Origin: Bacteroidota bacterium
Lineage (GTDB): Bacteria > Bacteroidota > Bacteroidia > Cytophagales > Cyclobacteriaceae
DNA: 64,000 nt
Reading direction: 5' to 3'
Assembly (NCBI GenBank): GCA_018267195.1
Contig: JAFDYY010000004.1
Span: 35,373-99,372 of the forward strand
Under the pieces are notes generated by a model. It did no database searches and was not told the DNA's origin. It worked only from the letters and a program-made list of their open reading frames with translations. The position numbers were made by a program, and so were the translations under genes. Numbering within the stretch: position 1 is the stretch's first letter; each line of letters opens with the position of its first letter. Below, piece by piece: positions 1-9,837 of the stretch.

Positions 1-1050
1 GATAAAGTACCGGAAGCCGTAAAGCCGGAAAAAAAAGAAGCTAAGGCAGATCCTGTAAAAATACTAATAGCCCAGCTCCCTAAAACGGAGGCACAGCGCA
101 ATGAGGCATTGGCCAAAATAGAAGATGCCTACTACCACTTGGGCGACTTATACTACTTTAACCTGAACGAAAAAGACAACGCCTCCCGATCGTACGAAAA
201 ATTGATTGCCCGGTTTCCGGCTTCTGAGCGTATGGCCGAAGTATTGTATAAACTTTACCTTATTCATAAAGAAAAAAATGACGGACGGGCCGAGGGGTAT
301 GCCGCTCGTCTGCAAAAAGAATTTCCTACCTCTACTTTTGCCCGGGTTTTGGTAAACCCCGATTATATTAAAGAAACCACGGCACTGGCCGAAAAACAAA
401 AGCTGATGTACAAAGAAGCCTACAAGCTTTATCAGGATAATAATTTAAAGCCAGCCATGGAGGGTGTAACCGAGGCCCTTGCGGCAGGCGAGAGTTCGTT
501 TACTTCACAACTCGATTTATTGCGGGTATTGATTATGGCCCGCACAGAAGATGTGAGCCGCTACCAATATGAGCTAAGTGAGTTTATTAAAAAATATCCT
601 AAAGACCCGTTAAAGAAATATGCCGAGCAATTAGCAAGAGCCTCAAAAGATTTTGTGGTAAAAATGGAGAAAGCCAAAGGCATAAAATTTATAGCCGATG
701 CCAAGGCGCCTCATCTCTTTGTGGTGGTGTATAGCTCGGCCGAGCGGATAACCGGTCCGGTGGTAGATGCGCTGGAAAAATTTAATGCTGATGAATATAC
801 TAAGCTAAAACTAACCACCAGCAACGTAGGGCTGAATGATAATACGCTTACTCTGTGTTCGGAATTTCCGAATAAAGAAACGGCTCTGGGCTATTATTAT
901 AAGTTTATAACCCAACAGCAAAAAAGCAAACCCTTTTCTAATTACAAATTCTATAATTTTGTCATCAGCAAAGACAACTTCCAGATTTTATACCGAAACA
1001 AAGCGTTGGATGAGTACCTCACCTTCTTCGACAAAAACTATCAAAAGTAA
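1..1050 (+). CDS. porW: PorW/SprE-like TPR lipoprotein, C-terminal part (5' end outside window)
   Basis: The frame is open from base 1, so this is the end of a longer gene and the TTG at 109 is not its start. The visible 349 residues begin with a charged Lys/Glu/Pro linker, followed by tetratricopeptide-like helices (YYHLGDLYYFNLNEKDNAS, then FPASERMAEVLYKLYLIHK). The C-terminal domain ends in FVISKDNFQILYRNKALDEY and a final FFDKNYQK. I know this ending from PorW/SprE, the large TPR lipoprotein needed for type IX secretion and gliding in Bacteroidota. The role is inferred from family resemblance, because the N-terminal lipobox is not in the window. The gene is followed by a good intrinsic terminator. 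A different TPR lipoprotein is possible. Confidence 0.72.
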   Translation, partial: DKVPEAVKPEKKEAKADPVKILIAQLPKTEAQRNEALAKIEDAYYHLGDLYYFNLNEKDNASRSYEKLIARFPASERMAEVLYKLYLIHKEKNDGRAEGYAARLQKEFPTSTFARVLVNPDYIKETTALAEKQKLMYKEAYKLYQDNNLKPAMEGVTEALAAGESSFTSQLDLLRVLIMARTEDVSRYQYELSEFIKKYPKDPLKKYAEQLARASKDFVVKMEKAKGIKFIADAKAPHLFVVVYSSAERITGPVVDALEKFNADEYTKLKLTTSNVGLNDNTLTLCSEFPNKETALGYYYKFITQQQKSKPFSNYKFYNFVISKDNFQILYRNKALDEYLTFFDKNYQK

Positions 1051-1080
1051 CCACGGCTGATTCAAATCAAAGATTGCATT

Positions 1081-1105
1081 AGATCTGAATTTCCAGATTT
1101 TTTTT
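1081..1105 (+). terminator. Intrinsic terminator after the PorW/SprE-like gene
   Basis: A 7-bp stem (AGATCTG at 1081-1087 with CAGATTT at 1094-1100, one G-U pair) has a 6-base loop and runs into a tract of T up to 1105. It lies 31 bases after the stop codon of the upstream gene on the same strand. Confidence 0.6.
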
Positions 1106-1507
1106 ACGATAGCTCACTCAACGAACGAAAGGGCTGATAGTCTTAAAATAGTTGTAAGGCCAAACCAAAAATATTACTTTAGATAACTCATTACGAAAGA
1201 AATCAAGAACGCGATTATGAAAGAATGTTCGGCTTAGAACAGTATACGAAATATGACAATCCGATTGAGGGGGAATTTGCTGAAAGGAGAATTGTTACAG
1301 CAGCGTGAGGGTTTTTTATGTGAAATGGATTTGATAGAAGTGAGTTATGTTGTATGAGCAAGAGTTGTCGATGGCAGAACAAACAAAAGGATTTACTTTT
1401 GGTTGAGAATTTTAAATAAAATTTTTCTGAAATAGTTGCCATAATTTTTACTCCACCTTATTGCATATTTTGAAACACAAGGCGAAAAACGTTAAAGCAG
1501 TTGGGGC
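1106..1507. other. AT-rich stretch without a recognisable gene
   Basis: I find no convincing coding region here. The only longer frame (1215-1442, minus) has atypical composition and no recognisable motif. The stretch holds the end of the terminator tail and presumably the promoter of the small gene starting at 1508. No repeat or RNA gene was recognised. Confidence 0.4.
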
Positions 1508-1993
1508 ATGAAGCCGTTGATGAATCTCCTTTTTGCAACCATAAGTAAACCCTTTGCTGCAGTGATAGGATTCTTGAGTATTTTCTACTTGGCGGTTGGT
1601 TTGAGATGCAGTTATCACAATTCAGCTTTAAATGTTACCCTTTTTGACAAGCCGTTGGGTGTAATTAAATCGTATGCTCAAGGCAAATGGAAACTACAAA
1701 AGGTTACTGGTGGTTTGGCGGGAAAGACATATCCTTCCACAAATAATGCCTACATGATTATCAATGAAGATCACATAACGATCGGTGATAATACAGGTAT
1801 TCAAGTTGACATGGTGATAGTTTGGCGAAGGGCCAAAGATATATTCAATGACTCAACATACCTTCTGTCCTACAGGGCGCATCGACTTTATGCATTCTCG
1901 TTTTATCTTATTGTAAGCAGCATTCAAAATAATGATTTGGTTCTAATTGATAATGCCTATGATCCATTTTACTACTACTACTCTCGCAAATAA
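1508..1993 (+). CDS. Hypothetical protein with N-terminal membrane segment
   Basis: I do not recognise this 161-residue protein. Residues about 8-31 are hydrophobic (signal anchor or signal peptide). The rest looks like a small beta-rich domain, with GKWKLQKVTGGLAGKTYP near residue 58 followed by alternating polar and hydrophobic strands. The W-K-L start of the domain resembles small lipocalin-like proteins of Bacteroidota, but this is only an impression. A Tyr-rich tail (DPFYYYYSRK) closes the protein. The gene stands alone in an AT-rich region between two gene-poor stretches, on the same strand as the next two genes. Confidence 0.5.
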   Translation: MKPLMNLLFATISKPFAAVIGFLSIFYLAVGLRCSYHNSALNVTLFDKPLGVIKSYAQGKWKLQKVTGGLAGKTYPSTNNAYMIINEDHITIGDNTGIQVDMVIVWRRAKDIFNDSTYLLSYRAHRLYAFSFYLIVSSIQNNDLVLIDNAYDPFYYYYSRK

Positions 1994-2181
1994 CCAACAT
2001 TACGAAAACATCCAACTGGGCACACCCCTCGCCTTTGGCGTTGCGCGTGGGATTGAGGGTGGTTCACAAACAAAGCAAAGGGAACCGCGGCAAATAAAAC
2101 TTATCATGGCACAAGGGTGACGCTTGCAATTTTTTTCATCTTAACAGAAATTCATTGTAAATTGATATCTAAATACAACAC

Positions 2182-2613
2182 ATGAAAAGGCTAATGTTTA
2201 TTTCAATCATTTTGTACTGCTGCTCAAAAGATAGCACAACTCAAAGCCAATATAATCAGTTTCAGGTAGGGGATACCCAACAATTGAAAGTTAATGAGAC
2301 TCTAAGCTTGTGGACAAAATTTGATCATGTTGTCGAGCAAAGGCTCACTTCGCAAACTTGCTCATTGTATTACGGCCAGCCTCTCTATGTCTATGCCTAT
2401 TTTGTTTTTCAGAAATCAGGCTCTAAAACTTTTGATACATTGAAACTTCATCGGGTAGGTTGCATCCCAGCAGGCGATTTAAAAATTGGGAACCCAGCAA
2501 TGGATGTTGAAAGTATCTATGGAATAAAAATTGGTCTTATTGATATAACGGAACGTGATGCGAACATAAAACCCGCCAACTACACGGCTAAAATCTCACT
2601 CATCCAAAACTAA
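2182..2613 (+). CDS. Hypothetical secreted or lipoprotein
   Basis: This 143-residue protein has a short basic and hydrophobic leader ending in ILYCCSKDS, which could be a lipobox-like cleavage site, although Tyr at -1 is unusual. The mature part is polar with two further Cys (residues about 58 and 93) and no family I recognise. It ends 7 bases before the start of the M43 metalloprotease gene, so the two are probably co-transcribed, and it could be an accessory or inhibitor of that enzyme. That functional link is a guess from position only. Confidence 0.5.
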   Translation: MKRLMFISIILYCCSKDSTTQSQYNQFQVGDTQQLKVNETLSLWTKFDHVVEQRLTSQTCSLYYGQPLYVYAYFVFQKSGSKTFDTLKLHRVGCIPAGDLKIGNPAMDVESIYGIKIGLIDITERDANIKPANYTAKISLIQN

Positions 2614-2620
2614 TTGAATT

Positions 2621-4287
2621 ATGGAATTTTCGCATAGAGGAATGTTTTTTTTTCTCGTTGCGCTTGCTATTGAATTTACAAATGGGGTAAATGCCCAGAA
2701 TTTTTGCGGAACTCCAATTGGTGCTGACCCGTTGCAAAATGTTTCACAAACTCAGGCAAGAATGGCTGCGAGCCAATGTTATGCGATCAATGTTTTTTCC
2801 ATCTCGTTAATAAAAGTGATGGTTCTGGAGGACAATCTCAAAGTGTAATTAATACAGTAATGAACAATTTGGCTACAGCGTACAATACACAGAATATAAG
2901 TTTCTTGAATTTGGGAAGCGACAACATCAACAACGACAGTTATTATTCAGCAAGTTTTAGTTTTTCAAGTAGTTCGTACCAGAATCTTTATAACCAGCTG
3001 GTAGCTACGAATTCAAAAAATAATTCTATAAATATTTATTTACTAGGAGATAACTGCAACCTTAATGGCGGTCAAGCTAGCGGGATACCTGGAAATGCCT
3101 GTGTCGTGGGTGGCTCGTACTCTTCTCAGAATGGGTTCCCAAATGCCGGAACATCAGTTCAGCCGTTTGTTTCATCCCTTGTTACTGCTCATGAGGTTGG
3201 TCATTGTTTGGGACTTTACCATACTTTTGAAACTTATTTCGGAAGCGAGTTCGTAAATGAGTCTAATTGCACAACTGCGGGTGATTTAGTTTGCGATACA
3301 CCTGCGGAGTCACCAAATTATAGGTGGGAAGATAATTCAAATTGCCAATGGCTTATTAGCCTAACAGATTCTAATGGGCAGAATTACTCTCCTGATCCAC
3401 ATAACATCATGGGGTATACTAGACCTTCTTGCTTGCAATATATTACAGGTGGGCAAGGGACACGAATAAGATCAGTCCTTGGCTCTAGCTCAACTTTATC
3501 AGGACTGATAGCAACCCCTACAATTACGGGACCAACAGTTGTTTGTTCCTCGGCTTACTATGCAGTAAGTCCATCCTGTTCATCGGTCACTTGGTCATCC
3601 TCCAACCCCAATGGCCTTTCGGTCAATTCTTCAACAGGTGCGGCCACCCGCGTAAACAATTACAACGGTCAAGTAACAGTTACCGCCACAGTGAGTGGTG
3701 GTGGGTGCAGTACCAGTGTCTCCCAAAATGTTTGGGTGGGACAACCAGGCAGCCCGCTTTCGTTGAACAAAAACATCAACAACCCCCCTTTTTGTGTAGG
3801 GGCTACGGTCATTGCTTCCATCAATCCTGTTGGGGGTGCCTCTTCCTACTCATGGGTCTCCAACAATCTTTCCATGCTGGAAGCATCAGGATCTTCGACC
3901 TACGTGAACCTCCAGGCTATTGCATCGGGCACGTGTACTTTTTCAGTTACGGTTTCCAATACCTGCGCTACAACGGGTAAAAGTTATTTTACTTCCATCC
4001 AAGACTGTTCCGGTGGAGGTGGAATGTATATGACCTCATACCCAAACCCATCGTCCACTACCATGACTGTTTCGGTTACGGACAGCCTCTCCAAGGGCAA
4101 TGAGGGTTTTTTGCCGCAACCATACCAGTTAAGTCTGTTTAATCACTTCGGCAACACTGTTTATTCCGTCCAGTCCGATTTGCGCACGATTCAGCTTCCG
4201 GTGGGCAGCCTCCCGCCAGGCATTTACTATCTTAATGTGTTTTACAAGGAGGCCGTGCTTCGCAAACAGGTAGTGATCGAACGATAA
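2621..4287 (+). CDS. Secreted M43-type metalloprotease with T9SS sorting domain; frame broken at 2793-2798
   Basis: The signal peptide and first mature residues (cleavage expected VNA|QNF) are read in the frame starting at 2621. The rest is in another frame, open from before 2776 to 4287. The two join in a run of six T at 2793-2798; one extra T would give a continuous AINVFFHLVNKSDGSGG, typical of the family. The enzyme part shows the zinc motif HEVGHCLGLYH (codons from 3190) and a Met-turn-like HNIMGYTRPSC, as in pappalysin-like M43 peptidases. Then come two Ig/PKD-like segments and a C-terminal sorting domain (YPNPSSTTM, later LPPGIYYLNVF) that targets it to the type IX system. By eye, GC content rises from about one third in the protease part to about half after 3540. 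The break may be a real mutation, slippage control or an assembly error. Confidence 0.8.
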
Positions 4288-4324
4288 ACCATTTTATTTA
4301 AAACTGTAACTTTTCATTTTATTG

Positions 4325-6643
4325 ATGACACCACTCAAAAAAAAGATTCAATCCCTATTAAAAATCCGCCTGCCGTGGATACCCAAGGCAGTAAAATACC
4401 TATGGATTTTTTTTCTCGTCATTTTTTTAGGGTTGCCACTCTATGTGTTTACCGTTAGCATTGATGTGTTCGGTCTGTATGGAGGCATGCCGAGCTTGCG
4501 CGAAATTGAAAACCCCGAAAACGATTTATCGTCTGAGATTATTTCGGCCGATGGTGTATCGCTGGGCAGATACTTTCGCTACAACCGCAGCCAGGTGCGC
4601 TATGCACAGCTTTCGCCCGAGCTGGTCAATACCCTGCTCATCTCTGAAGATCACCGTTTTTACCAACACTCCGGGTTAGACTTGCCGGCTTACCTCCGGG
4701 TAATAAAAGGGCTTGTTACCTTCAGCTCGGCCGGGGGCGGCAGCACACTTACCCAGCAATGTGCCAAAAATTTATTTACCCAAAACACCGATAAAAAATT
4801 AGATGGCCCGCTGGCCCGGCTGGGCAAATACCCCAGGCGGTTTATTCAAAAAACAAAAGAATGGATTATCTCGGTTAACCTGGAAGAAAATTTTACCAAA
4901 GAAGAAATTATCGCGTTATACCTCAACACATGCGATTTCAGCAGCAATGCCTTTGGCATTAAGGTAGCGGCTGAGACGTATTTTAATAAAAAACCCGATA
5001 GCCTGAATTTGCAAGAGTCGGCTATTTTAGTGGGCATGCTGCAGGCACCTTCGTTCTACAACCCCAAACGCAATCCTAACAATGCGCTGAAAAAAAGAAA
5101 CGAAGTACTGCTAAAAGTTTTTCGTCATGGTTATAAAATCAAAACCCAAAAACAATTTGATTCCATTAAAGCGCTCCCAATTACCCTGAAGTATAGCGTA
5201 CAAAACCAAAATCAGGGGCTGGCAACTTATTTCCGCACGGTACTACAAAATTATTTATTGAATTATTGCAAAGAAAAAGGTCTTGATTTATATAATGACG
5301 GACTGAAAATATATACCACGCTCGACAGCCGTCTTCAAAAATATGCTGAGGAAGCCATGTACGAGCAAATGAAAGTATTGCAAAAGGAATTTTACTCCGA
5401 ATGGAAAACCCGCAACCGCAACCCGTGGGTTGATGAAGACGGCAAAGAGATTAAAGATTTTCTGGCCAAGCGCATAAAAAAAACAGATGCCTACAAAGCT
5501 TATGCAGAAAAGTATGGCGAAAATTCGGATTCACTAAAAATTATGTTGAAGCTAAAAAAGCCGATGACTGTTTTTTCGTACAAAGGCGAGCGCGATACAC
5601 TGTTCAGCAGTTTTGATTCGCTTAATTACTACGAACGTTTTTTGCAAACCGGTATGATGTCGATGGACCCCATCAGCGGGCACATCAAAGCATGGGTAGG
5701 CGGGGTGGACCACAAATATTTTAAGTTCGACCATGTGCGCCAAAGTAAGCGGCAGCCGGGCTCTACCTTTAAACCATTTATCTACGGGCTTGCCATGGAA
5801 ACAGGGTACTCTCCTTTTTATATGTTGCGCGATATTTCTCCACAGTTTAAAATAAAAGGACAACCGGCCTGGTATCCGGCCAATGCAGCAGGGCCGTCTA
5901 AAGGCACCGGCCAGAAGATGACCATCCGCCAGGCCATGGCGCAATCGGTTAACTCCATCACCGCCCAGATGATGCAGGCTCTGGGCGAGGATAATGTGGT
6001 AGAGTTTGCTCACCGAGTAGGAATAGAAAGTAAACTGGATGCCGTGCCTTCGCTTTGCCTGGGCACCAGCGATGTATCGTTGTTTGAACTGGTGGGTGCC
6101 TACTGCACCTTTGTAAACGGAGGCATCAATACCAAACCGTTTTTTATTACGAGAATAGAAGATAAAAACGGAAACGTAATTGAAAACTTTGTTCCCAAAA
6201 CCAAGGAAGCGATTAGCGAACAAACAGCCTATAAAATGATATTTATGCTGCGCGGAGGTGTGGAAGAACAAGGTGGCACATCGCAAGGGCTTGATTTGGA
6301 TTTGCGCAAAGACAATGAGATTGGAGGCAAAACAGGAACCACCAACGATGCCTCAGACGGTTGGTACGTGGGGGTTACGCATGATTTGGTTACCGGCATT
6401 TGGGTAGGCGGAGATGAGCGGGCCATCCATTTTCCCTCGTGGAGTTTTGGGCAGGGCGGCAGAACAGCACGGCCCATCTGGGCTAAGTACATGAAAAAAG
6501 CGTATGCCGATCAGACCACCGGTATAGTGAAAGGATCTTTTAAACGGCCTTTGTCGGGAGTCGATCTTTCGCTGGATTCCTATAAAGTAAAATCCGATTC
6601 CCTTAAAACAAAAGAGCAAGAACCGGAAGATTTCCGAAACTGA
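4325..6643 (+). CDS. Penicillin-binding protein 1A family (bifunctional transglycosylase/transpeptidase)
   Basis: This class A PBP polymerises and cross-links peptidoglycan at the outer face of the inner membrane. Residues about 24-46 form one membrane segment. The GT51 transglycosylase domain has EDHRFYQHSGLD (near residue 108) and GGSTLTQQCAKN. The transpeptidase domain has the catalytic serine in PGSTFKPF (Ser480), the SVN motif (Ser541) and GGKTGTT (Lys669). The length of about 772 residues is normal. I chose ATG at 4325 rather than the TTG codon just before it. The gene follows the M43 gene by 37 bases on the same strand and converges on the next gene. Confidence 0.95.
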   Translation: MTPLKKKIQSLLKIRLPWIPKAVKYLWIFFLVIFLGLPLYVFTVSIDVFGLYGGMPSLREIENPENDLSSEIISADGVSLGRYFRYNRSQVRYAQLSPELVNTLLISEDHRFYQHSGLDLPAYLRVIKGLVTFSSAGGGSTLTQQCAKNLFTQNTDKKLDGPLARLGKYPRRFIQKTKEWIISVNLEENFTKEEIIALYLNTCDFSSNAFGIKVAAETYFNKKPDSLNLQESAILVGMLQAPSFYNPKRNPNNALKKRNEVLLKVFRHGYKIKTQKQFDSIKALPITLKYSVQNQNQGLATYFRTVLQNYLLNYCKEKGLDLYNDGLKIYTTLDSRLQKYAEEAMYEQMKVLQKEFYSEWKTRNRNPWVDEDGKEIKDFLAKRIKKTDAYKAYAEKYGENSDSLKIMLKLKKPMTVFSYKGERDTLFSSFDSLNYYERFLQTGMMSMDPISGHIKAWVGGVDHKYFKFDHVRQSKRQPGSTFKPFIYGLAMETGYSPFYMLRDISPQFKIKGQPAWYPANAAGPSKGTGQKMTIRQAMAQSVNSITAQMMQALGEDNVVEFAHRVGIESKLDAVPSLCLGTSDVSLFELVGAYCTFVNGGINTKPFFITRIEDKNGNVIENFVPKTKEAISEQTAYKMIFMLRGGVEEQGGTSQGLDLDLRKDNEIGGKTGTTNDASDGWYVGVTHDLVTGIWVGGDERAIHFPSWSFGQGGRTARPIWAKYMKKAYADQTTGIVKGSFKRPLSGVDLSLDSYKVKSDSLKTKEQEPEDFRN

Positions 6644-6654
6644 TTGTAACCCCG

Positions 6655-7698
6655 TTAATAAAAATTGTTGGGATCTAAAAACCATTCGGTGGGCATGTGG
6701 TTAATCATGTCTGTCCACTCATCGCCTCCGGCCACAGGCAAATAAACAGTGGTAGCATACGGCTTGCCTCCTTTAATAGGTGGAAGAAAATACGGACGAT
6801 GGTTTTCAATGGCATTGAGTACGCGTACATCGGTTTCACCATCTACTGAGCGTACAATGGTACTTTTCAATATCATGCCGTGTTCATTTATTTTTAGTTT
6901 AACCAACACTAAATTTTTGTCGGGTACAGTAGCTTGTTGCCCCAACAGCAGCAATAACTTTTTTAATCCACCGGCATAAGTTACCGGTCGCTGAAAATCG
7001 GCTGGGTATTGAACCAGATTTTCTAGGCACTGATTCAGCCCGCCAAAAGAACTCCGGTCGAAAGACAAAAGTTCGGCTAAAAAAACCCGGACCGATAAAA
7101 TAATTTCTTTTTTATGTGGTACGGCTATGGAGTCTTCTCCTTTAAAATAGACGTGTGATAATAACCGGCCTCGTGCGTAAACTTCTTTGTCTGTTATCTG
7201 GTTGGTGGCATCCGAATAAACCCAGGTGCCAGATCGCTCGCCATTACGAAATTCACCGGTCATGGTGCCGTGCTTCAGTTTCCAATCAAAAAAATAGTAG
7301 TACGGAAAGGTAAACATGCCTGTGCCTCGGGCTACGCTCAACCCCTTTTCGCCATCGGCTAACTGCCAGATTGTAAAATCTTTTCCGTTGTATTCCACAG
7401 ACGATTTAGTAGCCCCCGATTCATCATACTCGCTCTGAAATCCCGTTAGCTTGCCGTGGTCATAATATCCGTCTCCTATCAGGCGGCCGGCCAGATCGTA
7501 ATCTTTATAGACCCCGTCAAACACCATATCATACAGATTGAACTGGGCGATTCGTTTAAAAAATGATTTTTCCGGAGTAGTTAATTCATACTTTGAATTG
7601 TAGTAAAAGGTAACGGTAGAGCCCGGATCGCTGGCCGGTTGGCTATGCAAAACCCCGGAGATCAACCAGAAGAGAGGAACCACAAAAACTTTTTTCAT
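6655..7698 (-). CDS. Secreted protein with MORN/YwqK-like repeats and TonB-like C-terminal domain
   Basis: The 347-residue protein has a signal peptide with a likely cut at LHS|QPAS. Its first half has repeats such as DYDLAGRLIGDGYYDHGKL, resembling the YwqK/MORN-type repeats common in Bacteroidota. The last 80 residues (LVLVKLKINEHGMI, VLNAIENHRPYFLPP, TTVYLPV) look like the C-terminal domain of TonB-type energy transducers, but there is no N-terminal anchor of the classical type, so it is not a normal TonB. It probably acts in the periplasm or at the outer membrane; its partner is unknown. The gene is convergent with the PBP gene and divergent from uvrC. Confidence 0.65.
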   Translation of the reverse strand: MKKVFVVPLFWLISGVLHSQPASDPGSTVTFYYNSKYELTTPEKSFFKRIAQFNLYDMVFDGVYKDYDLAGRLIGDGYYDHGKLTGFQSEYDESGATKSSVEYNGKDFTIWQLADGEKGLSVARGTGMFTFPYYYFFDWKLKHGTMTGEFRNGERSGTWVYSDATNQITDKEVYARGRLLSHVYFKGEDSIAVPHKKEIILSVRVFLAELLSFDRSSFGGLNQCLENLVQYPADFQRPVTYAGGLKKLLLLLGQQATVPDKNLVLVKLKINEHGMILKSTIVRSVDGETDVRVLNAIENHRPYFLPPIKGGKPYATTVYLPVAGGDEWTDMINHMPTEWFLDPNNFY

Positions 7699-7803
7699 TC
7701 CACAAAATACTTCCCTAAAAGTATCTGAAAAACCCTAAACGTGTAAGGCCGGGATGGAATTATTTTAGCCTGTACTAATTCGGATTTATACCGAACTTGC
7801 GCC

Positions 7804-9615
7804 ATGGCTAAATCCGAGCTAATAAAAAATTTATTGACATCCTTGCCTGATTCGCCCGGTGTTTACCGCTATTATAATGAAGAAGATATTTTGATTTACG
7901 TAGGCAAGGCCAAGAGTTTAAAGAAAAGAGTAAGTAGTTATTTTAACCGACAATCGCCCTACAACCGGAAAACCGAAAAACTGGTTTCTGAAATTGCCCG
8001 GATCGAGTTTACCTTGGCTAATACAGAGTTTGATGCCTTGTTGCTGGAAAATAACCTCATCAAACAAAATCAACCTAAGTACAACATTCTTTTAAAAGAT
8101 GATAAAACTTTTCCGTACGTCTGTATTTTAAAAGAGCGATTTCCCCGTATTATCTACACCCGTAAATACATACCAAAGCAAGGCGAACACTTTGGGCCGT
8201 ATAGCAGTGTTGGGGCTATGAAAAATGTACTGGAACTGGTACGGCAGTTATATTCCATACGCACCTGCTCGCTGCTCTTGTCGGAAGAGAATATCCGTGC
8301 CAAAAAATTTAAAGTGTGTTTAGAGTACCATATCGGCAATTGCAAAGGACCTTGTGAAGGGCTTCAAAGCGAACCGGATTACCAGGAAGACATAGCTCAA
8401 GTTCGCAATGTGCTGAAGGGCGATCTAAACATTGTGAAAAAAATATTGACCCAGCGAATGGAAGAGGCTGCCGGCAAAATGGAATTTGAAAAAGCGGATT
8501 TATACAAACATAAGCTGAGCCTTCTTGAAAAATTTCAGGTAAAATCATTAGTGGTAAACCCCAAGCTTACCAATATTGACGTAATCACGATTACCAGTTC
8601 GGAAACAGGTGCATTTTTAAACTACCTCCAGGTAAAAGAAGGAGCCATTATTTTTTCAAAAAACATTGAAGTAAAGAAAAAACTGGAGGAGAGCGATCAG
8701 GAAATTCTCGACCTTACCGTAGCCGGATTGCGCGAAACATACCGCAGTACGAATCCGGAAGTATATACCAATCTGGCAATGACATTGAAATCAAATGATT
8801 TTGAAAATATTGTGCCGCAGATTGGCGACAAGAAAAAACTGGTTGATCTTTCACTTAAGAATGCGCTGTATCTGAAGCGCGGGAAAGAAATAGAAAAAGA
8901 GACCCGAAAGACAAAGAAGAACGAAGTGCTTTCCATCCTTCAGCAAAACCTGCGGTTGCTGCAATTTCCTAAAATTATAGAGTGCTTTGATAACTCTAAT
9001 TTTCAGGGCACTTCGCCCGTGGCCAGCCTGGTGCGCTTTGTTGATGGGAAGCCCGACAAAAAGGGCTATCGCCACTTTAACATTAAAACGGTAGTGGGCC
9101 CGGACGATTTTGCCTCGATGAAAGAAGTGGTGGGCCGTAGGTATAAACGTATTATGGAAGAGCAAAGCGAGTACCCCAGCTTAATTATTGTGGACGGAGG
9201 GAAAGGCCAACTGAGCCACGCTTGCGAAGCATTGAAAGAATTAGGCCTGTACGGAAAAATTCCGATTGTGGGCATTGCCAAAAAACTAGAAGAGATTTAT
9301 TACCCGGATGATCCGCTGCCGCTGCTGATTAGTAAAAAATCGCCCGGACTTTTGCTCATTCAACAAATTCGCGATGAGGCACACCGCTTTGCCATCACCT
9401 TTCACCGGCTCAAGCGGAGTAAGAATACGTTTCAAACCGAACTGGAAAAAATTCCCGGCATTGGCAAAAAAACAACTGATGCCCTGTTGGCTCATTTTAA
9501 GTCGGTAAAGAAAATAAAAGAAGCTAGTTTGGAAGAACTGATAAACGTGGTGGGAAAGAGAAATGCGGAAAAAATTAAAAGTACAGAAAGTATAATACCA
9601 CCTGATAAGGATTAG
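7804..9615 (+). CDS. uvrC: Excinuclease ABC subunit C
   Basis: UvrC makes both incisions in nucleotide excision repair, working with UvrA and UvrB in the cytoplasm. The 603 residues carry all parts. The N-terminal GIY-YIG nuclease has PGVYRYY and LIYVGKAKSLKKRV at about 18-43. A UVR motif lies near residues 203-238 (EEAAGKMEFEKADLYKHKL). The RNase H-like second nuclease has ECFDNSNFQGTSPVAS and IIVDGGKGQL. A C-terminal helix-hairpin-helix pair has IPGIGKKTTDALLAHF. The gene is monocistronic: its neighbours are a divergent gene upstream and a gene-free stretch downstream. Confidence 0.97.
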   Translation: MAKSELIKNLLTSLPDSPGVYRYYNEEDILIYVGKAKSLKKRVSSYFNRQSPYNRKTEKLVSEIARIEFTLANTEFDALLLENNLIKQNQPKYNILLKDDKTFPYVCILKERFPRIIYTRKYIPKQGEHFGPYSSVGAMKNVLELVRQLYSIRTCSLLLSEENIRAKKFKVCLEYHIGNCKGPCEGLQSEPDYQEDIAQVRNVLKGDLNIVKKILTQRMEEAAGKMEFEKADLYKHKLSLLEKFQVKSLVVNPKLTNIDVITITSSETGAFLNYLQVKEGAIIFSKNIEVKKKLEESDQEILDLTVAGLRETYRSTNPEVYTNLAMTLKSNDFENIVPQIGDKKKLVDLSLKNALYLKRGKEIEKETRKTKKNEVLSILQQNLRLLQFPKIIECFDNSNFQGTSPVASLVRFVDGKPDKKGYRHFNIKTVVGPDDFASMKEVVGRRYKRIMEEQSEYPSLIIVDGGKGQLSHACEALKELGLYGKIPIVGIAKKLEEIYYPDDPLPLLISKKSPGLLLIQQIRDEAHRFAITFHRLKRSKNTFQTELEKIPGIGKKTTDALLAHFKSVKKIKEASLEELINVVGKRNAEKIKSTESIIPPDKD

Positions 9616-9837
9616 TTTTCTATTCTTGACATAACGTTGGCTTCAATGATTTAGGTTGCGACACGTGCTGTAAAAAATACAGCTCACTCAACCCAAGCGA
9701 CAAATTTTGCTCGATTTCGATTGCATTTAAAGATTAACCTGCTACTAGTGCTGAGGTTAAAATAGTTTTAAGTGCCGTGTTCATATTAAACTCACCGTCT
9801 TTAATATCTTGTAACTCCCCGCCAATTAAAATCTTGT

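Noticed and set aside
1215..1442. 75-codon minus-strand frame in the AT-rich stretch
   Set aside because: No motif and no promoter or start context; Ser/Phe-rich as expected of chance frames.
5552..6286. 244-codon open frame on the minus strand
   Set aside because: It lies wholly within the penicillin-binding protein gene, whose motifs are intact, and has no family features of its own.
9738..9837. Short minus-strand peptide frame (MNTALKTILTSALVAG) after the DUF6090-type gene
   Set aside because: Only about 16 codons, no homology I can name; possibly the remains of a gene, but not supportable as a feature.
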